Below, piece after piece: positions 44,760 through 54,089 of a DNA stretch of 64,000 nt (positions within the stretch are counted from its first letter, which is position 1; each line of letters opens with the position of its first letter). The notes beneath the pieces are model-generated. The model was not told the DNA's origin. It saw nothing but the letters and a program-made list of their open reading frames with translations, and ran no database searches. Made by a program: the position numbers and the translations under genes. The DNA is from Intestinibaculum porci (GTDB taxonomy: Bacteria; Bacillota_I; Bacilli_A; Erysipelotrichales; Coprobacillaceae), in assembly GCF_003925875.1 (NCBI RefSeq), contig NZ_AP019309.1, positions 1,798,001 to 1,862,000 of the forward strand, read 5' to 3'.

Positions 44760-45463
44760 CGTAAATGATGACGTGATGAGATGAGATAAAAGCTCACAAT
44801 CAGATTGAGGATAAAAAAGAGATAACAGAGTATCGGCATCACCATAAAACTGATCACTTCACACAAGGTAAAAAATTCCCCAAAACCAATGAGACGGCGC
44901 TGCTCTTTAAGGCGCTCACGGGTGACACTGAGACGCTCCTGATCCTCCGCTGATAACTGACTCTCATTCAGATGATGTGTTGCATAGCGCCACAAATCAC
45001 GGCCCTGATTATTAATCACGGCTTTGGAGGCATAGCGCAATGATAATAACGTTCCTAAGAAAAGAAGGCCACTGGTTATAAAATAAGCCAAAATGGCATA
45101 AAAACTATGTTTCGGTGAGGCAATTAACATTGTGGCTTTGGGAAAGAGCGTGACCGGCACTAATAAAAGTAAAATGTGTAATGGCTGAACATTGCGACGC
45201 ATCGCCGGCACGCTGTAAAAGCGTAAATGAGCATGCCAGATTGTTCCTAATACCTCAAAGGACATGAGAAAGGCGGTAAAGTATAAAAATAACTCATGAT
45301 ATTTCGCATAATTATGGGTATTGAGATCATTGACGGGCAGTTCTAAGACAATTAATGTGATGGCAATGGCCAAGACGGCATCAAAGAACGCTAAAGCGCG
45401 CTCAGCGCTATTAAGTCCGGCTTCATCATTGATTTTCTTCATCTCTTCAAGTGTTTGTTTCAT
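44747..45463 (-). CDS. TMEM175-family (DUF1211) membrane protein
   Basis: 238 residues. SAERALAFFDAVLAIAITLIVLELP is the signature first helix of bacterial TMEM175, normally RxxxFSDAV; here it reads ALAFFDAV. About six membrane segments are followed by a charged region (SQLSAEDQERLSVTRERLKEQRR). Bacterial members form potassium-permeable channels. It follows the diguanylate cyclase gene by 10 bp and is probably in its operon. Confidence 0.82.
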   Translation of the reverse strand: MKQTLEEMKKINDEAGLNSAERALAFFDAVLAIAITLIVLELPVNDLNTHNYAKYHELFLYFTAFLMSFEVLGTIWHAHLRFYSVPAMRRNVQPLHILLLLVPVTLFPKATMLIASPKHSFYAILAYFITSGLLFLGTLLSLRYASKAVINNQGRDLWRYATHHLNESQLSAEDQERLSVTRERLKEQRRLIGFGEFFTLCEVISFMVMPILCYLFFILNLIVSFYLISSRHHLRQSC

Positions 45464-45473
45464 GACATCCTCC

Positions 45474-46607
45474 CTAAGATTCTTTGATCAGGAAGCGGGT
45501 ATCCTTTTGTTTTTTGGCTTCATACATCACCTGATCCACCTGCTGATAAAGGGCATCAGCATCCTGATAGTTATTATTATAATGCAAAACGCCGCAAGAG
45601 AAATGTAAATTTGTCACGACTTGACCATTGACTTCAATAATTTTTGATTCATAACAGTCCGCTAGCTCCTGTAAATAAGCTTCACAGATTGCGGCACTTG
45701 GGGCGTGGATGGCAAAGAGGAATTCATCCCCACCAAGGCGCGCGGTCGCATTGTCGGTATTTAAGTCAATGGTTTCGTAGAGACTAGGATTATGGGCATA
45801 ACGCACCACTAAATGTTTATTGAGGCACGCTGCCAGCTCCACAATAGCGGCATCACCAACGCGATGACCATAGGTATCATTAATGCTTTTGAAGTGATCT
45901 AAATCTAAAAAGCCCAGGTAAAGATCATCACAATGGGGCTCATCAATGACTTGCTGTAAGAGTTTCATAAAAGAAGAACGATTGAGAATACCGCTAAGTG
46001 AATCAAAATAAGCCTGCATTTTTAACTGTTCCTGACTTTCATTGTACTTATTGAGAATCAGAAAAGAGACCATTTTATCCTTTTGCACTAAGTTATGGAG
46101 AATCAGCGCAACGATAGTAAAAATAAAACCGTTAAAAAAATCATAAAGACCGATCTGCGCCCCTTTAAAATAAAAAGATGTGCCGACAAATACGGCAAAG
46201 ATGAGGAAATCATAAATAATTGTGTTGATCATTGTATCGATAAACAAAATACCGGTTAGCACAATGAAAACCAAATAAGCGGTCGCAACGTGATGGGGAT
46301 CAATAGCGGAATCAATAATACCAAATACCAGCAAAAGCGTCATAGCAAGATACATAACAGCTTTCACCGGCCCTTTCCTTTCCCTCAGCAGCCATGCTAA
46401 AACAAGGGAACAAAGACATGGCACCAGATATAAAAACAGATAGCTGCGATGTAAACCAAGCAGACTTAAAATCGTTAAGACAGCGGTTGCCACAGACATT
46501 GTCTTTAATAAAAACAAGGTATTTTTCTGGATGCTTGCAAGCACCTGGGGCCGACAGGCTTTATAGACGTCGTAGCTTTGACCGTAGTAATTGATTTTCT
46601 CAAACAT
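45474..46607 (-). CDS. Membrane-bound diguanylate cyclase (GGDEF)
   Basis: 377 residues. Six N-terminal membrane segments (about 25-175) form the sensor part; the GGDEF domain shows DSLSGILNRSSF, GFLDLDHFKSINDTYGHRVGD and an intact ARLGGDEFLFAI. It should make c-di-GMP from two GTP at the membrane. It is the only intact GGDEF in this window, against two EAL proteins. The ligand of the membrane sensor is not known. Confidence 0.9.
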   Translation of the reverse strand: MFEKINYYGQSYDVYKACRPQVLASIQKNTLFLLKTMSVATAVLTILSLLGLHRSYLFLYLVPCLCSLVLAWLLRERKGPVKAVMYLAMTLLLVFGIIDSAIDPHHVATAYLVFIVLTGILFIDTMINTIIYDFLIFAVFVGTSFYFKGAQIGLYDFFNGFIFTIVALILHNLVQKDKMVSFLILNKYNESQEQLKMQAYFDSLSGILNRSSFMKLLQQVIDEPHCDDLYLGFLDLDHFKSINDTYGHRVGDAAIVELAACLNKHLVVRYAHNPSLYETIDLNTDNATARLGGDEFLFAIHAPSAAICEAYLQELADCYESKIIEVNGQVVTNLHFSCGVLHYNNNYQDADALYQQVDQVMYEAKKQKDTRFLIKES

Positions 46608-46732
46608 TGTATAAATCTCCTCTAGCGTGTATTACGCTTGTAAAAATAGAATTAATGCCTTTTTATGTGACCTATTCTAACACATTTTCCTCTCTGCTCC
46701 TAGTAAAGTAAGCCTTTCCGTTACCCTTTCCG

Positions 46733-46779
46733 CAATACGAAAAAAGACGTTCCCGTCTTCTTTGATCTTACGGGAACGT
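46733..46779 (-). terminator. Terminator of the PAS-EAL gene
   Basis: A 10-bp perfect repeat ACGTTCCCGT (46747-46756) with ACGGGAACGT (46770-46779), followed by CTTTTTT on the minus strand. Confidence 0.85.
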
Positions 46780-49232
46780 TAGCGATGCGATTGTGTATTT
46801 TTCATAAGATTGACAATACGTGGATCATCCTTGTGGCTGTCATAATAAGATTTCCGTTCACAAATGACAATATCTTTAGTCTTCGTTTTATAAAGCAGTA
46901 AGGCAATATACTCAGTCCAATGATAGATGCCATCTTCACGTTTTACTCGCACGACTGTCGAAATAACGCCTTGATCATTTTTCTTTAAAGATTGATAAAG
47001 TGCATGAATATTAATAAAATGCAAGTACATCTCACGATCATCAGGATGTACGAGCGTATGCGTGAAGGTTTCAAAAGTTTGATCAATGTGATGGAAAATC
47101 GTTCCGGCACTAATTCTTTCATGCACGCACTCAAGGACTTCAATTTGATCTAACGAGCGATTGAGATAATAGATCCCATCATAGATCTGATAGAGATGGC
47201 GTAAAATCATATCATACTGATCCATCTTGGAATATTCAGTTTCTCCGGTAATATTGGATAACTGAGCAATCCCCAGCCAGTCATCTTTAAGGCCAGCCAC
47301 ATACTTGACTGCCACGCGATAATACTGACCGTTATCAACATAACTGATAACTTCTTCATTTTTTGACTGATAGGCCCGATCAAGCAGCTTCTTGAATTTG
47401 CCGCGCAGCGGATAGTCTTTTGCCCGTAAGTTTTCATTAGCCTTGATACGGCCAATAGTTCCTGCGGTTTCCATGACTTTTTTATAAGTGGCGTTCCACG
47501 CTAACATTTGCGGCGCAACGCCGTCATAATGCAAAATAGCGGTGCCATTATTAGAAATGATATTAATCAGTTCCGCCTGATCATACATCTTAGCATCGGT
47601 AGCCTTTTCAATAGCAATACCACGCTTTTGACAGTGCGCTAGCACCTCCCCATAAGGCATCGGCTTGCCATAATAATAGCCTTGGATTTTACCACAGCCG
47701 ATTTCTCTTAAGAAATCCGCCTGTTCGCGGGTTTCAACGCCTTCGGCTAAGGTATGCATTTCTAAGACCTTTGCCATCATCACGACCGATGTAATAATCT
47801 TGCGGGACTTTTCATCGAAATGACGGAAAAAGCCCATATCGATCTTTAATTCATCAAAGTGATAATTATGTAAGGCATTGAGTGAGGAGTACTCACTACC
47901 AAAGTCATCGAGCCACACCTGATACCCGGCATTATGGAACTGGCCGATCATCGTTGCTAGCTTCGCTTCATTGCGCTGTAAAACTGTTTCGGTAATTTCA
48001 ATCCGCAAAAGTGAGCGATCGACATGATATTTTTCAATCAGCGCTTCAATATCCTGAAAAGGATCCAGTAAATCAAAGTCAATACGTGATAAATTGACAG
48101 AAATCGGTACCTGCGCCACGTCACTATGAGCATGATCCGTAAAATGCTGGCAGACCTTTTCAATAATATAGTGATCCAGCTTCGAGATCAGCTTGGCATC
48201 TTCAAGGATCGGCACAAAGAGTCCAGGAGAGATTAAGCCTAATTTAGGATCATCCCAGCGCGCTAAGGCTTCGAAGCCGCATAGCTTCTCGCTATACGTA
48301 CGCACAACCGGCTGTAAGAAGACCTTGATATGCCCTTTTTCCATCGCCTGTTCAAAGTTACGAATGATATACAGCCGACGATCCTGCATTTTACTCATTT
48401 CTTCAGTGTAATAAGCACAATCTTTTGTGGCATCATGAGAAATGCTGGAGCAGGCTAATTTCGCGCGGTCGAAAACGTGACGTACACTGTTTAATGAAGA
48501 ATGAGGAATAAAGTTAAAAAGACCGCATTTGATCAGAATCGAACTATTCCCGATATAATGATTTATTGTTTCACAGACTCTTTGAATTTTTTCATGGAGC
48601 TGCTTTTTGTGGGCGCATACCAAAAAATTATCGGCATAAGCATGACCAACCAGATCCCCTTGAAATGTGTCAATCAATGTCTCGGCTATTTTCTCAATGC
48701 AGTCATCTCCAGCTGAAATTCCATAAAAGCGATTGTATTCCTTAAAATTAGTGACATTAAAAACGATTGGCACATAATCATTTTCCTGGTTGCTGATCGC
48801 GCTGAGCACTTCATTATAGAAATGGGTGGCATCAAGGACTGGTAAAGACTGGGTTAACTGATGATAGGCACTTTCCACCTGACCGCACAGTAGATGCATA
48901 TAGCTGTACTGTTGACCATCTAAGGTGATTAAGCGACTATAGCCGACGACATGATGAATCGTAGAATCAAGCGCAATTCTTCGAAAAGTCAAATAATGGG
49001 TCCCTTCCAAGCCAAAGCGATCCATGACCTGCTGATAATCCGCGTCATAAACCATCCCTTTAACATGACCGTGCGTTAAAGAAAAGAATTCTTCCTGAGT
49101 TTCACAATGATAAAGAGTCAGTAATCCACTGCTCGCAAAAACAATGCGTTTTTCTTCATCATTGGTGAATAAACAAATGCCACCTTCAATTTGATCATAA
49201 ATCTCATGTAATTCTTTTTCGTTGAAACTCAT
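46779..49232 (-). CDS. PAS - degenerate GGDEF - EAL - PAS c-di-GMP phosphodiesterase
   Basis: 817 residues from ATG 49232 (AGAGGTG about 7 nt upstream). An N-terminal PAS-like domain (about 1-110), a GGDEF-like domain without the GGDEF motif (HAYADNFLVCA instead), then a full EAL domain with FEALARW, NLSRIDF, EITETVL, DDFGSEYSSL, LKIDMGF and LAEGVE. A PAS-like C-terminal region follows (about 560-815). It resembles the EAL protein at 9788-11410 in domain plan and probably hydrolyses c-di-GMP in response to cytosolic signals. Confidence 0.88.
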   Translation of the reverse strand: MSFNEKELHEIYDQIEGGICLFTNDEEKRIVFASSGLLTLYHCETQEEFFSLTHGHVKGMVYDADYQQVMDRFGLEGTHYLTFRRIALDSTIHHVVGYSRLITLDGQQYSYMHLLCGQVESAYHQLTQSLPVLDATHFYNEVLSAISNQENDYVPIVFNVTNFKEYNRFYGISAGDDCIEKIAETLIDTFQGDLVGHAYADNFLVCAHKKQLHEKIQRVCETINHYIGNSSILIKCGLFNFIPHSSLNSVRHVFDRAKLACSSISHDATKDCAYYTEEMSKMQDRRLYIIRNFEQAMEKGHIKVFLQPVVRTYSEKLCGFEALARWDDPKLGLISPGLFVPILEDAKLISKLDHYIIEKVCQHFTDHAHSDVAQVPISVNLSRIDFDLLDPFQDIEALIEKYHVDRSLLRIEITETVLQRNEAKLATMIGQFHNAGYQVWLDDFGSEYSSLNALHNYHFDELKIDMGFFRHFDEKSRKIITSVVMMAKVLEMHTLAEGVETREQADFLREIGCGKIQGYYYGKPMPYGEVLAHCQKRGIAIEKATDAKMYDQAELINIISNNGTAILHYDGVAPQMLAWNATYKKVMETAGTIGRIKANENLRAKDYPLRGKFKKLLDRAYQSKNEEVISYVDNGQYYRVAVKYVAGLKDDWLGIAQLSNITGETEYSKMDQYDMILRHLYQIYDGIYYLNRSLDQIEVLECVHERISAGTIFHHIDQTFETFTHTLVHPDDREMYLHFINIHALYQSLKKNDQGVISTVVRVKREDGIYHWTEYIALLLYKTKTKDIVICERKSYYDSHKDDPRIVNLMKNTQSHR

Positions 49233-49417
49233 GTCCGCACCTCTTTCTTCCATTTGTCCCTCATAAAATCAAAATTGAAACCATTTGTCAATGTCCTGAT
49301 GACATTTTCATAAATTGATTTTTGCACGCAAAAATGATATGTGTTTCTTGCATTCATTGTATACCTATTCCCCTTTTATTCAAGGATTCTCGGGCCTTTT
49401 TTCGGAAAATGGAAGGT

Positions 49418-49437
49418 ATATATATATATATATATTG
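49418..49437. repeat. (TA)n tract of about 20 bp
   Basis: An uninterrupted alternating TA run in the gap between the EAL gene and the helicase gene. Prone to slippage; function unknown. Confidence 0.9.
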
Positions 49438-49451
49438 TTAGTATTTATAAA

Positions 49452-49483
49452 GGTAAGCAAAAAGGCGGATCTTACTCCGCCTT
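49452..49483 (-). terminator. Terminator of the helicase-nuclease gene
   Basis: Arms AAGGCGGA (49462-49469) and TCCGCCTT (49476-49483), followed by TTTTGC on the minus strand; overlaps the gene end. Confidence 0.85.
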
Positions 49484-52400
49484 CTGTTTCTTGATGGCTG
49501 CATCCTTCATCATCATATCAACCATTTCTGGTGGGAACTGGTTCATCGCACTGATAGGGATATTTTGAATCAGGTCGGCTTTGACCCGGTACAGCAAGTC
49601 ATTGCGTTTAACGGTCTGTTTTTGCGGTTTTACACCCAAACGTTCTAACCGTTTGATGAGGGTTTCCATCGTCCCTTTCGGATGAGTGAAATATTCACTT
49701 GCACGAATGCGGATAAAACGCCAGCCGACACGCTCTAAGATGGTCTGTTTTTCCATATCCTCACGGATATTTTCATCACTCATATGATAACGGTCACCAT
49801 CACAGGCAATGACCACGTCGTTGTCTTTCGCTACGACAATAAGTGGTAAGTCGTAAGAACCCACCTGCCATGAGGCCATTTCATAACCGCGTGAAGTTAA
49901 TTCATCATAAATGGCTTCTTCAAATGGCGAACGTTTATAAGTCACGCGCTTGAAGTCATAATCATGGGGATGAAGACCATAAGTGATTAATTCACGGCGT
50001 AAGTCGCCTTCTTTTAAGTCCCGTTCCGGCTCTAATGAGGTCACGATCCATAACTGATCGCGGGCTCGTGAAGCCGCGACGTTGTAACGTTTTTCATATG
50101 TTTCATCAACGGTTTTAGAGATTAATGGCAACGGTTCTCCTTTTGGTGAATCCACTAAGCTTAAGAACATCACATCACGTTCATCGCCCTGGAAATGCGA
50201 AGCATTCCCACAGAGAATACGCCGTTTTTCAATATCTTTGAGGCTGATCTGGGCATCGATAAGCTCCTGGATATATTTCGCCTGTTCATCGCCTAATAAA
50301 GAGATAACACCAAACGTCTTATCCTTGTATTCGTCTTGACGAATACATGAACGAATCAAGGAGACAATCATCTGCGCTTCGATCTTGTTCACCTTGCCCT
50401 CACGTTTACCTGGCACATGATATGTAACCAAGGCTGGTTTGACATGGGTGGAATGGGTTTCGCGCAGCGGTCTGATTTTATCTTCATAAATCAGATGGTT
50501 AGAGAAGCCGATAATTTCTGGCACGCATCTAAAGTGTTCTCTTAACATTAATGGCTGATAGGTCATCATTGCTAAATCATAGATGGATGTTTTCGCATTG
50601 TAGAGGTGGGCATTAGGAATAATTCCCTGTAAATACATCTGAATGAGATTATTAACCTTATTGGTATCCACCCCAACTGCCATTGGACTGACCTGATGTT
50701 CATCCCCGACGATAATCATCTTATCACCCATATAAGCGACGGCTAACGATGACAAGTTAGCCTGTGAAGCTTCATCGATAATGATGACATCAAAATGGTT
50801 CGTCGTCGGATCTAAGGTTTCTAAGGCTTTTCCAATTGGCATAATCCAGCCCGGCACAGCTTTCTGACACTGGCCCATCAGTTCGCGGGCTTTAGCTTTA
50901 TACATTGCCGCATCCTTACGGTTGCCTTTGCCAATCTTTTTCACGGTCTGTTTCCAGCCTTGTAAAGCCTGTTTCATATCAATGTTCTTTTCCGTTTCAC
51001 AAAGCAGATGATACCAGGCACTCTTTTGCGCAAAAGCAGTTGTTTTTTCTTTAAAACGCTTGCTTAAGGCTTCTGCCTTATCTTCTAATTCTTCATAAGG
51101 TTCTTTAAGAATCTTCGTTAATAAAGCCACATACTGTTTATAACGCCAAGCCTCATTAATATTGTCTGGAACATGATCTTGGCCATGGATGCCATCATGT
51201 TCTTCAATCGCATGCGCCCAATCTGGTGCAACGCTCGCTAAAGTGTCTAAATAGTCCTGACGTTTTTCATGAACATGACGCTGTGACTGAATTAACTCTA
51301 AATGATGATAAGCGTCTTCGTAATCATGGGCTTTTTTAAAGCGTAAGGCCTGCGTTAAGTCTTCGACGATCGAAGCTTTAACATCATGACCGATCATCTG
51401 GATGTTTTCTTCAATGATACTGTTAATATCCCCTAAGCGTACCGCCCCCACAAGTAGCTTAAATAATGGCGTTAAGTATTTCTCAATCGCTTCAATGAGG
51501 GCATTCAAACCATCACGTTCCGACATATATTCCCGTTTGCCATTCATCAGCTCCATCGGGATATGCGCTTTGCGCATGGCTTTTTCTAAAGCGGGATAAG
51601 AATCATCAAAATAGCTTAAGTATTTCTCCATTGGCTTAATGAGACCATAGGCGATTGTTTCAGGATGCTTTTCATCTAAATCATTGAAAGCTTTTTCGCC
51701 TAATGGGACTAATAAGGAATCCCAGTAAGAGGCGCACTGATTCTTTTTCTTCTTTAGGGTGATCAAGTCTAAGACATAAGACACATCATCAACGGTTTCC
51801 AAAGCATGGCCATCCACGTCAATAAGACTTTGACAGGTTTTGAGTTTGCGGTCAAAAAGTGTATCGAAGAAGCCGATCTTGCCTTTTTTAGAAAGCAGAT
51901 CACGCGTCTTTTCATAGCTTGCCTGATAATTTTCAAAATTCCCATGGATGGTATACTGCTTGCCAAAATGCTGGTCCATCATCGTTTCACTGACCCGCTG
52001 ACAATCTTTTAAAGCGGTGATCAGCTTTTGCCAGCGTGAAGCATTAGCCCCGCCGAGCTTTCCATCGACAACCATTGTTTTAATAGCTTCATTCCATTCT
52101 GGCAATGACTTCACTAAACCAATTAAATCATTGAGATCTTCTTCATGCGGGTAGTCAATGGCAAACTTCTGAGCGCCGATTTCGACATTGAGAACACGTC
52201 TGAATTCCTGATTACGAATGACAAAATGATTGGTATTTTCGATATCCTGGAACTCTTCTTCAATCTTTTGCGCTTCTTTCACCATTTCGTTAAATTCGGC
52301 TGGCGATAATAAGAACGCAGGTTCTGGCAAGACAAAACGCATCTGCTTTTCATCTTCGGCGCTTAAATCTTTATTGGCATGATAAAGATCACTAAGCTCC

Positions 52401-53971
52401 TGATAATTTAACGGCAAAGAGGCTCCTAGCTTTACCTTGCCGGGAATATAAGCGAGATCCTGCTGGTGCTGATAAACAAAGATGGCCGCTTCTGCTAAGG
52501 AAACTTCCTGCCCTTCAAAGCGAATATTCTGATATTCTGAAGCGATCACATCAAAGAGCTGTTTTCGGACTTTGCTTAAATCTTTAAACGCTTCACGGCG
52601 TTCTAAATCTAAGGCATCCATCTCATTTTTTAACTCGTATGACGTATTACGAGAAATAAAATCAGTAATTCCGTCAACGCTGTTTTCCATATCTTCATTC
52701 GAATCATCTAAGACGCTGACACAAAGCGGCTGAATCAGCGGATCGATCTGATCCTTTAAAACCGATAAGGCCTTCTTTGTATAACTGGTGACTAATACCG
52801 ATTTTCCTTTTGCAAGGAAGTGGCCCATCAAGTTTGCAATTTCGTGGGTTTTCCCAGTACCTGGCGGCCCCTGCACTAAGACTGCATCGTAATGTTCAAT
52901 CCGCTTCGCCACCTCTAACTGTTCACGGTTGGCTTCTTTGGATAAAAGAATATCTAAGCTTTCACCGCCGACTGACGCTAACGCTTCATCGATGGTTTCC
53001 TGATGGTCGATCGTGGGCATGTCGATCTTACCGCCCATCACTAAGTTGCGAATCGGTACTGGCACCTGCTTGGTTTCTTCGATTTTATTAATAATACTTT
53101 CAATGGCTTTGGCAGTGCCTTCTTCACGGCGTCTTAAAATCAGCATTGGATCATTAAAGACAATAATACTGTTTTGTTTCTCCCAGCCTTCATAGCTGCT
53201 TTCTTCACAGTAATAGCTATCTGGTGATAAGGCATGGGTTAAGCGTTTAAGAAAACCGCCTTCATCGTTGACCGGGTGATAGCTGGTGCTGACAAGTTCA
53301 TCGCGTAAATGCGGAATCCCCTGACTGTTTAAATGCTCATCAGCATTGAATAAGCCGGTATATAATTCGGCATGGCGATCCGTATCTTTAAAATATAAGG
53401 TATTATCATCCGCATTAAACGCCATCGCCACGCGCTTTAAGACTAATGGGTGGCGTAAATGAGGCTGACTTCGATCTTGTAAAATCCCATTGGCGCACAC
53501 CATTTCTAAGGTTTCGTAATCTCTTTCTAAATCATTAAAGACATTAAATAATGAGGTAAACAGATCACGGCTCTGCGCTAAAATGCGCTGCTTTTTTTGC
53601 CAGTTGCGACGCTTCGTATGCCATTTGCGATAAGCCTCTAAGCTTTCCCCTGCCAACTCATGAAGCAGGGCATCATCCTGCGTATAATCCTCATAGCCGA
53701 GCACTAACGCATCTTTAAAAGACGCATCAGGCGCCGGACAGGGCGTTAATTCTGGTTTATGAACGGTTAATAAGGTATAATCGTTGGCCTCACTAGGCAC
53801 TAAGACTTTAATATTGACGGGATCAACATCTTTCAGGTCCTTTAATGAGAGATGCCACTGATAGGCATCGACATTCGTAATGACACTGGCTTTGAGCTGA
53901 TCTAATTCGTATAAGAAACGATACAAGGAGATGACTCGTGAAGAGACTTCATCTCGTTTTTGTACATCCAT
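49472..53971 (-). CDS. Large SF1 (Upf1/COG1112-like) helicase with C-terminal Vsr-like nuclease domain
   Basis: 1499 residues. Walker A GPPGTGKT is at 368-375, then SYTKKALSVL (motif Ia), a long helical insert (about 450-1050), DVIIIDEASQANLSSLAVAYMG (Walker B), IIVGDEHQVSP (motif III), and the motifs QGDERDVMFLSLV and NVAASRARDQLWIV (V and VI). The last 110 residues (LTSRGYEMASWQVGSYDLPL ... VIACDGDRYH ... RVGWRFIRI) look like a DUF559/Vsr-type PD-(D/E)XK nuclease. Proteins with this plan occur in bacterial defence islands, so an antiphage role is plausible. It stands alone here with its own terminator. Confidence 0.85.
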   Translation of the reverse strand: MDVQKRDEVSSRVISLYRFLYELDQLKASVITNVDAYQWHLSLKDLKDVDPVNIKVLVPSEANDYTLLTVHKPELTPCPAPDASFKDALVLGYEDYTQDDALLHELAGESLEAYRKWHTKRRNWQKKQRILAQSRDLFTSLFNVFNDLERDYETLEMVCANGILQDRSQPHLRHPLVLKRVAMAFNADDNTLYFKDTDRHAELYTGLFNADEHLNSQGIPHLRDELVSTSYHPVNDEGGFLKRLTHALSPDSYYCEESSYEGWEKQNSIIVFNDPMLILRRREEGTAKAIESIINKIEETKQVPVPIRNLVMGGKIDMPTIDHQETIDEALASVGGESLDILLSKEANREQLEVAKRIEHYDAVLVQGPPGTGKTHEIANLMGHFLAKGKSVLVTSYTKKALSVLKDQIDPLIQPLCVSVLDDSNEDMENSVDGITDFISRNTSYELKNEMDALDLERREAFKDLSKVRKQLFDVIASEYQNIRFEGQEVSLAEAAIFVYQHQQDLAYIPGKVKLGASLPLNYQELSDLYHANKDLSAEDEKQMRFVLPEPAFLLSPAEFNEMVKEAQKIEEEFQDIENTNHFVIRNQEFRRVLNVEIGAQKFAIDYPHEEDLNDLIGLVKSLPEWNEAIKTMVVDGKLGGANASRWQKLITALKDCQRVSETMMDQHFGKQYTIHGNFENYQASYEKTRDLLSKKGKIGFFDTLFDRKLKTCQSLIDVDGHALETVDDVSYVLDLITLKKKKNQCASYWDSLLVPLGEKAFNDLDEKHPETIAYGLIKPMEKYLSYFDDSYPALEKAMRKAHIPMELMNGKREYMSERDGLNALIEAIEKYLTPLFKLLVGAVRLGDINSIIEENIQMIGHDVKASIVEDLTQALRFKKAHDYEDAYHHLELIQSQRHVHEKRQDYLDTLASVAPDWAHAIEEHDGIHGQDHVPDNINEAWRYKQYVALLTKILKEPYEELEDKAEALSKRFKEKTTAFAQKSAWYHLLCETEKNIDMKQALQGWKQTVKKIGKGNRKDAAMYKAKARELMGQCQKAVPGWIMPIGKALETLDPTTNHFDVIIIDEASQANLSSLAVAYMGDKMIIVGDEHQVSPMAVGVDTNKVNNLIQMYLQGIIPNAHLYNAKTSIYDLAMMTYQPLMLREHFRCVPEIIGFSNHLIYEDKIRPLRETHSTHVKPALVTYHVPGKREGKVNKIEAQMIVSLIRSCIRQDEYKDKTFGVISLLGDEQAKYIQELIDAQISLKDIEKRRILCGNASHFQGDERDVMFLSLVDSPKGEPLPLISKTVDETYEKRYNVAASRARDQLWIVTSLEPERDLKEGDLRRELITYGLHPHDYDFKRVTYKRSPFEEAIYDELTSRGYEMASWQVGSYDLPLIVVAKDNDVVIACDGDRYHMSDENIREDMEKQTILERVGWRFIRIRASEYFTHPKGTMETLIKRLERLGVKPQKQTVKRNDLLYRVKADLIQNIPISAMNQFPPEMVDMMMKDAAIKKQKAE

Positions 53972-54042
53972 ATGTCTTCCCCTTTCTGTTAACTATGCTT
54001 ATTTATCTTACCATTTTTTAAAGCCCCTCACAATGTAAAGAA

Positions 54043-54071
54043 TTGCGAAGCGATGGCGAAACCGATATAAT
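54043..54071 (+). promoter_or_regulatory. Promoter of nadE
   Basis: -35 TTGCGA (54043-54048), spacer 17, -10 TATAAT (54066-54071). The leader before ATG 54090 would be only about 12 nt and holds the GAGGTG ribosome binding site. Confidence 0.75.
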
Positions 54072-54089
54072 GAAAACGAGGTGAATAAA

